Source of the DNA: an uncultured Peptococcaceae bacterium
GTDB lineage: Bacteria > Bacillota > Limnochordia > Darwinibacteriales > Darwinibacteriaceae
NCBI GenBank assembly: GCA_937988745.1
Contig: CALKAR010000060.1
Coordinates: 1 to 12,803 of the forward strand
DNA length: 12,803 nucleotides
Direction: 5' to 3'
Position 1 is the first letter of the stretch. Each line of letters starts with the position of its first letter. This document shows positions 9,101 to 12,803 of this stretch, piece by piece. The position numbers and the translations under genes were made by a program. The notes beneath the pieces were generated by a model. It was not told the DNA's origin. It saw nothing but the letters and a program-made list of their open reading frames with translations, and searched no databases.

Positions 9101-9200
9101 TAATACGTCGCTCATAAAGCACACTAGTCTGTGCTGCAGCTGAAGCACTAACTAACAACAAGAGCAGCCCGACAAACCATACCAGCCTGCGATACCTCAT
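6162..9200 (-). CDS. Giant secreted ABC solute-binding protein with N-terminal carbohydrate-binding-like modules
   Basis: The protein has 1012 residues, against about 400-550 for a normal sugar-binding protein. The ATG at 9200 is chosen for the AAGGAG/GAGGGG site just upstream, 7 nt after the xylanase stop, and because it starts directly with a signal peptide (basic MRYRR, then a hydrophobic core, then ASAAA|Q near residue 23). There is no lipobox cysteine. Residues about 45-210 and 238-375 look like two beta-sandwich, CBM6/35-like modules: AGLYNVEITYYP (97-108) with KEGKNTIRL (186-194), and IQAED (238-242) with DGYYEIALKAK (296-306). A helical region, possibly coiled coil, spans about 410-537. 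The type-1 binding domain follows from about 554 (TIKVWIGLGR), with LPEMQSFPMLFYRKDIL (657-673) and AWEFLKWWT (848-856) as recognisable family segments. The tail is acidic. It overlaps the next permease gene by 4 nt. Xylan-oligosaccharide binding is inferred from context. Confidence 0.85.
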   Translation of the reverse strand: MRYRRLVWFVGLLLLLVSASAAAQTSVLYERRITYRDYLSEYQGAPRPQVEIVIPAVQFRAAANKFHVLTDYDGYEGRVLWTDERGYIEWEVDVPQAGLYNVEITYYPAEGRGTTIEREIQINGETLFEGADYLRFHRTFGDAGPSLFDTAGNEIRPQQIEKPQWRTVFLTDTLGYELKPYQFYFKEGKNTIRLISLAEPMIIAQLRLCQAEEPLPYNQAMAGISLSQVPNIDVFIKIQAEDSTLRSSPSLFAVHDQGDPTTEPYDPAKIRLNSIGGHRWQETGDWIVWEFEVPEDGYYEIALKAKQNLNRGVFSNRRIMIDGRVPYAELEAVPFNFSARYDLKRLGEDTHDSPFLFYLTKGKHELMMEAVLGEWGPLINKTEESLYELNTLYRNIIMITSVNPDPMRSYQLEQRVPDLLARLGNQAEELRKIASELERITGDRGGQTATLLDIARMLDRMVKRPDSIPNLLQEYRDAIGNLGTWIMNARKQPLQIDYIIVASPGQKMPRVQPRFWEVVLHELRAFIASFVHDYTSIHSVSELEDTRPTTDENTIKVWIGLGRDQAQILKQMIEDTFTPETGIRVDLELVTAMEQLLVPSTIAGTNPDVAIGAANMDLAFRGAVVDLTQFPDFPEVAQRFKKSALLAFRFRDKVFALPEMQSFPMLFYRKDILSELGLEVPQTWDDVYRILPELQNHHLEFGIYPSIYTYIQFLYQKGVALYQEDVIAANLEAEAAIATFEEMTNLYTQSGLPLQYNFINRFRMGEMPLAIANYGDYNTLTIFAPELRGQWGMAPIPGVRQPDGTINRTVPVAQDALVIRTDATGTVMMPSGTTGSIILAKSTKQDKAWEFLKWWTRTDTQVRFGRELEALIGPAARYATANVEAMQQLPWRVEEREQLMAQWDWVEGIPPVLGGYYVTRQFDWLFRAVVLHNEPIRESVLDYSREINREMARKRAEFELETDLEEVDDKWKEMYWDHYTHVYRLDWEPQEIDPEYRAILERLGLLLEEEGA

Positions 9201-9207
9201 AGTCCCC

Positions 9208-10758
9208 TCACTCCTTGGTATACACGGCGAATTCGACAATACTAGTGCGGTTATTCCCTGGGATCGAAGTCGGTTCCAAAATCACAAGACGCACATGTTG
9301 TGCCTCGACCGGCTTTATCATGCGGTCTGTAACATTGGCCGTATTATCCTTCACCTCATCAACGTCTGTCCAAGACTGCCCATCTGGGCTTACCTGTAAT
9401 TTGTAAGCACGGGCGTTGAAAAGTTCATCACCGGGAAGCGCTTTACCCCTTATACCTGCTCCGGTGTTCTTCACAACCCAGCGCTCAACTGTGATTGATT
9501 CTCCCAAATCAACCGTCAAGTAGAAGGGCGGTTCACCATCAGGCTGCCAGCTGGTGTTATCAAGTCCATCGACTGCACGGTCTGCCCTATCTTCGGCCGC
9601 ATTTGCAGAAACAGGTCTATTCAGCGCCGCATTTCGCCACCGTGGCCCTGTCGGCCCATATCCATACTCATCTCGAACTTCCTGCCAGGGTCTCGCTGGA
9701 TCTAACACTGCCCAAAAAGCAGGCTTAGGCTGTCCATCTTTATCGAAGAGAAGTGGATAGTCTTTCCGGCCCGGAACAGGGAAGTTGTTTTTCCAACTAT
9801 TGCTGTCCCGCACACCCCAAAACGTAACCCGTTCAATTACAGGAGCATACTCCTTGAAGATCCTGAAAATTGTAGAGTATCGCTCCGCTTGACGCGCAGC
9901 TACTTCTTCAGGCAGCCCATCTGCATAGCGGTTTGCACGGTCGTTCCAAGAGTACACGCTCAGATCTAGTTCTGTAATATGCACCTTCACTCCCAAGGAG
10001 GAGTACTTTTCGATTGCCTCTCTGATGCGAGTTTCAGAAGGCGAGTCAATCTCCCAGTGTCCCTGCATTCCGATGCCATCAACTCGCAATCCCTTATCAA
10101 GCAGGCCTTTCACCAAGTTATAAATCGCATCTCGTTTACCTGGATCAGTGCTGTTGTAATCATTGTAGTATAGTTCAGCATCAGGATCGGCTTCGTGGGC
10201 AAAACGGAAGGCATACTCGATGAAGTCGTCGCCAATGATCTGACGCCATTTTGAATCCCGCAGCTCCCACTTACCCGTTTCTGAATTGTATTCTACAGCC
10301 TCGTTAACCACATCCCAGCCCTTAATGCGGCCTTTATAGCGGCCCACTACGGTCTTAATGTGGTTTTCCATACGTTCTAAGAGTTCTTCACGAGAAAGGG
10401 GGTTGCCCTTTTCATCTTCAAAGACCCAGTCTGGAGTCTGGCTGTGCCAAACTAGAGTATGACCGATGACTTCTATTCCATTCCTTTCGGCATAGTCTAC
10501 CAGGGCATCAGCGCCCACAAACCGAAATACACCTGGGCGAGGCTGAAGGGCCTCCCATTTCATGTTGTTTTCCGAAGTCACTGAGTTGAAATGTCCCAAA
10601 AGATGTTCATCAAGCCAAAACGTCGAGTTCGCTGCAAATCCGATCCTAAAATAATCGGCATAGACATCTTTCAGCATTGGCACATCCTCCGCTCTTATTG
10701 GTAAAGAAGCAGTAAGCAGCAATAAAGTCACAAAAAGAATGGAAACAGCCCTCTTCAT
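9208..10758 (-). CDS. Secreted GH10 endo-1,4-beta-xylanase with C-terminal discoidin-like (F5/8 type C) module
   Basis: This extracellular retaining enzyme cleaves internal beta-1,4 bonds of xylan. The 516-residue product begins with a signal peptide, cleaved near IRA|EDV (residue 23), with no lipobox. The GH10 barrel spans about residues 28-357. The acid/base is E153 in WDVVNEAV (148-155) and the nucleophile is E263 in HITELDLS (260-267). Also typical are NNMKWEALQP (64-73), GHTLVWH (99-105) and MQGHW (231-235). Residues about 375-515 resemble an F5/8 type C/CBM32-like module: NRPVSANAAEDRADRAVDG (380-398), then ADLGE-like VDLGE (416-420), then LQVSPDGQSW (454-463). The start at 10758 follows an AGGAGG site that shares bases with the stop of the upstream permease gene. 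Lying between two importer permease pairs, it probably supplies their substrate. The module's ligand cannot be read from sequence. Confidence 0.96.
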   Translation of the reverse strand: MKRAVSILFVTLLLLTASLPIRAEDVPMLKDVYADYFRIGFAANSTFWLDEHLLGHFNSVTSENNMKWEALQPRPGVFRFVGADALVDYAERNGIEVIGHTLVWHSQTPDWVFEDEKGNPLSREELLERMENHIKTVVGRYKGRIKGWDVVNEAVEYNSETGKWELRDSKWRQIIGDDFIEYAFRFAHEADPDAELYYNDYNSTDPGKRDAIYNLVKGLLDKGLRVDGIGMQGHWEIDSPSETRIREAIEKYSSLGVKVHITELDLSVYSWNDRANRYADGLPEEVAARQAERYSTIFRIFKEYAPVIERVTFWGVRDSNSWKNNFPVPGRKDYPLLFDKDGQPKPAFWAVLDPARPWQEVRDEYGYGPTGPRWRNAALNRPVSANAAEDRADRAVDGLDNTSWQPDGEPPFYLTVDLGESITVERWVVKNTGAGIRGKALPGDELFNARAYKLQVSPDGQSWTDVDEVKDNTANVTDRMIKPVEAQHVRLVILEPTSIPGNNRTSIVEFAVYTKE

Positions 10759-10771
10759 CACCGCATACCTC

Positions 10772-11713
10772 CTAGCCCACAATTCCTGTCCGCTCGATAC
10801 TTTCGACGAAGTAACGCTGTAAGAACAAATAGAGGATCAGAAGCGGGACGATAACCAAGAGCATACCCGCATTATTAATCAGCGAATAAAAGTGGTCATC
10901 TAAGAAACCACTTGTCGATGCCAAGGCATCCGCTTCGTCAATCGCCCGGGCAACTTTATTCGCTGCTCCTTCTAAAGCTTGAGGCAGGAAGTTCTGGCCC
11001 GGCATGAATTGGGTTACGTAGAGGTAGTCATTCCACTGCCAAACAAAGGAGAACAAGAAGGTTACCACCAAGCCTGGCACCGCACCGGGCAGCATTACCC
11101 GAATAAACGTGGTAAAGAGACCTGCACCATCGATGTAGGCCGCTTCCTCTAGGGCTTTAGGCATACCTTTAAAGAACTGCCGCATGATAAAGATATAAAG
11201 CCCACATCGAAAACCGGTAGCTGTCCCTGACATCAAAGCAAAGGGCCAGTAGGTACCAATAAGGTTTATAGGTTTTCGCAACAGCCCCAATAGATCAAAG
11301 AACCTGAAGTTAAGATACATGGGCACCATGATCAATTGAGGAGGAACGACTAGAGTAAAGATGGCTAAACCAAAGATGATACCGCTGCCGGGAAACCTAA
11401 AACGTGCTAAACCATAGCCCACCATAGCGCAAGCAGCTAAGTTTAGGGCGCTAGTAAAGGAGGATAGGAAAAACGTCTTGCCTAAGGAACGCACATAATC
11501 CATGTGTTCCCAGACCAAGCGGAAATTGCGCAGGGTGGGGTTACGAGGAATCCACCGCACCGATTGATCATACAAGTCCTCGATGCTCATCAAGGCTGTG
11601 GACAATCGATGAATAATGGGCAGCAGAATAACATAACAGATCCCAATTAAAAGCACTGTACGAAGCAGAGAATAGAACATCTTTTTTAATCTTTCTCGCA
11701 TCGCAATAGACAC
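10772..11713 (-). CDS. Carbohydrate ABC transporter permease, MalG type (importer 1)
   Basis: I choose the GTG at 11713 because AAGGGGGGAG (11728-11719) lies 5 nt upstream, giving 313 residues. A GTG at 11731 has no ribosome binding site, and the ATG at 11701 sits about 17 nt from it. The protein has about six membrane segments and the permease EAA loop at residues 190-209, with E190-A191-A192 and G196 (EEAAYIDGAG). The stretch between the last two membrane segments is longer than usual: roughly residues 241-277 form a hydrophilic, alanine-rich and acidic loop where family members normally have a shorter link. It pairs with the MalF-type product just upstream (gap 21 nt). Its TAG stop merges into the ribosome binding site of the xylanase gene 13 nt ahead of that start. 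The sugar is unknown; a xylan-related substrate is inferred from the neighbour. Confidence 0.92.
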   Translation of the reverse strand: MSIAMRERLKKMFYSLLRTVLLIGICYVILLPIIHRLSTALMSIEDLYDQSVRWIPRNPTLRNFRLVWEHMDYVRSLGKTFFLSSFTSALNLAACAMVGYGLARFRFPGSGIIFGLAIFTLVVPPQLIMVPMYLNFRFFDLLGLLRKPINLIGTYWPFALMSGTATGFRCGLYIFIMRQFFKGMPKALEEAAYIDGAGLFTTFIRVMLPGAVPGLVVTFLFSFVWQWNDYLYVTQFMPGQNFLPQALEGAANKVARAIDEADALASTSGFLDDHFYSLINNAGMLLVIVPLLILYLFLQRYFVESIERTGIVG

Positions 11714-11734
11714 GATTACTCCCCCCTTCACCGA

Positions 11735-12640
11735 TCACACTTGGTAGAAGACTCGTCTCGACAAGAGTACAAAGACGATAATTAAGATGATGGATATGGC
11801 AGCAAAATACAGCATCGCCATGGCCATACTCACACCGTATCCAGCACCTCGCAGCATGGTTTCTCGTATCAAGAGCACTAACTCGTTGTTCATCGCTGTG
11901 AACGAATCAACGATGGTGTAGACTGTATTGGTTAGTATCAACGGTGTCAGCATGGGAAAAGTAATCAGCCAAAACTGCTCCCAGGGGGTAGCGCCTTCTA
12001 CATTCGCTGCTTCATAAACCTCTCTGGGTATAGACTGCAGACCAGCCAGGAAGATCAGAATCTGTACGCCTGAGGCCCTAATCACTGCCGGAAGGCTTTC
12101 GATAGCATTCACGATGTATTCAACCATTCCATCAGGCAGGCGTGCCGATTCAAACATAGCCTGCAGAGCATCGCCTTGGAAGACTGAGGAACTCTGACGG
12201 ATGGCATCCAGCATAATCTGAGAATAGTCATTCATCTCCAGCTTCATGACTACTCCAGAACCTAGGATCACTGGCAGGAAGAAAAGCATCCGCACCAGGG
12301 CCCGGCCTCTAAAATTCTGATTGAGAATCGTCGCTGCAAAGAAACTGAACCCGAGAATCAACGGCAGCTCAGTAGCCAGCTTCACCAGGACTTCCGTAAA
12401 TACTCGCGAAAACTCCGGATGCACTTGCAGAGCATAGCCGTAATTGTACAAGCCCCGCCACTGCAGTTCGAAAGTCTCGCTGGTCAGCACCAGTTCATTG
12501 AAGCTGAGAATGACCGCTTGTATGAATGGATATGCAAAGAAGAGGATGAACCCCATCACAAAAGGCAGTGTGAACAAAAAACCGCCAATTTTTTGCATTT
12601 GACTAAAAGTCAGATAAGAGCGTTTACGCTGCACACGCAT
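11735..12640 (-). CDS. Carbohydrate ABC transporter permease, MalF/UgpA type (importer 1)
   Basis: This is a 301-residue membrane protein with a basic N-terminus (RVQRKR, 2-7) and about six hydrophobic segments. The permease motif is at residues 210-229: E210-A211-A212 and G216 (YEAANVEGA), after the usual FLAGLQSIP (197-205). The ATG at 12640 follows an AGAGGGGGTG site that overlaps the stop of the preceding gene. Residues about 133-185 form a hydrophilic and amphipathic stretch (DYSQIMLDAIRQSS, then DALQAMFESARL, then MVEYIVNAIESLP) in place of the short, tryptophan-rich loop normal in MalF/UgpA relatives. This may be an enlarged extracytoplasmic face that meets the binding protein. The partner is the MalG-type product downstream. 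The cognate binding protein is not in the window, unless the pair shares the giant one. Confidence 0.92.
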   Translation of the reverse strand: MRVQRKRSYLTFSQMQKIGGFLFTLPFVMGFILFFAYPFIQAVILSFNELVLTSETFELQWRGLYNYGYALQVHPEFSRVFTEVLVKLATELPLILGFSFFAATILNQNFRGRALVRMLFFLPVILGSGVVMKLEMNDYSQIMLDAIRQSSSVFQGDALQAMFESARLPDGMVEYIVNAIESLPAVIRASGVQILIFLAGLQSIPREVYEAANVEGATPWEQFWLITFPMLTPLILTNTVYTIVDSFTAMNNELVLLIRETMLRGAGYGVSMAMAMLYFAAISIILIIVFVLLSRRVFYQV

Positions 12641-12653
12641 GGCCCCACCCCCT

Positions 12654-12803
12654 CTACTTAATAACCACGTAATCTTCTCCAGGAATCAGCACACCATCGG
12701 CAAATACTGCTTCAGCTGTGTAGTTTACATATATCTTGGTACCATCGGCATACTCGGTCACAAATACATCTGGACCCAGCACATCATGGTTTACAATGGG
12801 CAG
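12654..12803 (-). CDS. C-terminal end of an unidentified protein (partial), possibly DUF5696-like
   Basis: An open frame enters from the right edge and ends at TAG (12656-12654), giving the last 49 residues of a protein. The visible part includes DVFVTEYADGTKIYVNYT (12-29), then DGVLIPGEDYVVIK (36-49). It reads as short beta strands with a glycine turn, like the final beta domain of an extracellular carbohydrate-active protein. From memory this ending resembles DUF5696-type proteins often found next to sugar ABC importers in Bacillota, but so short a piece cannot prove it. The gap to the next start is 13 nt, and the stop lies in that gene's ribosome binding region, so it belongs to the same operon. 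Confidence 0.65.
   Translation of the reverse strand: MPIVNHDVLGPDVFVTEYADGTKIYVNYTAEAVFADGVLIPGEDYVVIK

Noticed and set aside
6162..9239. An upstream ATG at 9239 for the giant binding protein
   Set aside because: It would place 13 polar residues ahead of the signal peptide and overlap the xylanase coding end; the ATG at 9200 has a good ribosome binding site and starts the signal peptide directly.

Overview
The window looks like chromosomal DNA of an anaerobic, probably spore-forming Bacillota-type bacterium that degrades plant polysaccharide. The evidence is a complete single-chain pyruvate:ferredoxin oxidoreductase of the strict-anaerobe type, a CwlJ/SleB-type cortex hydrolase, strong GGAGG ribosome binding sites, and a secreted GH10 xylanase embedded among carbohydrate ABC-importer permeases. 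The exact lineage cannot be read from the sequence alone.

Layout. Bases 1-274 hold a possible terminator remnant, a near-consensus sigma-A promoter (63-92) and a leader of about 175 nt. The leader has strong, partly mutually exclusive pairing potential, including a possible pseudoknot. Bases 275-3802 (+) encode nifJ. A symmetric A-tract/hairpin/T-tract element (3810-3839) ends nifJ and also the converging hydrolase gene on the other strand (4266-3838).

From 4378 to the right edge every gene lies on the minus strand in one tightly packed cluster, read right to left. In order they are: the tail of an unidentified protein (12803-12654), a MalF-type permease (12640-11735), a MalG-type permease (11713-10772), a secreted GH10 xylanase with a C-terminal discoidin-like module (10758-9208), a giant secreted solute-binding protein (9200-6162), a second MalF-type permease (6165-5269) and a second MalG-type permease (5244-4378). 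Gaps are 7 to 24 nt, or an ATGA overlap, so this is almost certainly one operon whose promoter lies outside the window.

How the genes work together (inference). The xylanase cuts xylan outside the cell. The giant binding protein, with two beta-sandwich carbohydrate-binding-like regions ahead of a canonical binding domain, captures products and delivers them to the 6165-4378 permease pair. The upstream pair is probably a second importer whose binding protein lies beyond the window. No ATPase is present, so a shared MsmK/UgpC-type ATPase elsewhere is expected. Sugar catabolism would feed pyruvate to the NifJ enzyme, although nifJ is a separate transcription unit.

The most unusual items are the roughly 1000-residue binding protein without a lipobox and the structured nifJ leader. 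A nested dyad between the xylan operon and the hydrolase gene is a weaker point of interest. There is no CRISPR array, tRNA, rRNA, insertion sequence or phage gene in the window.
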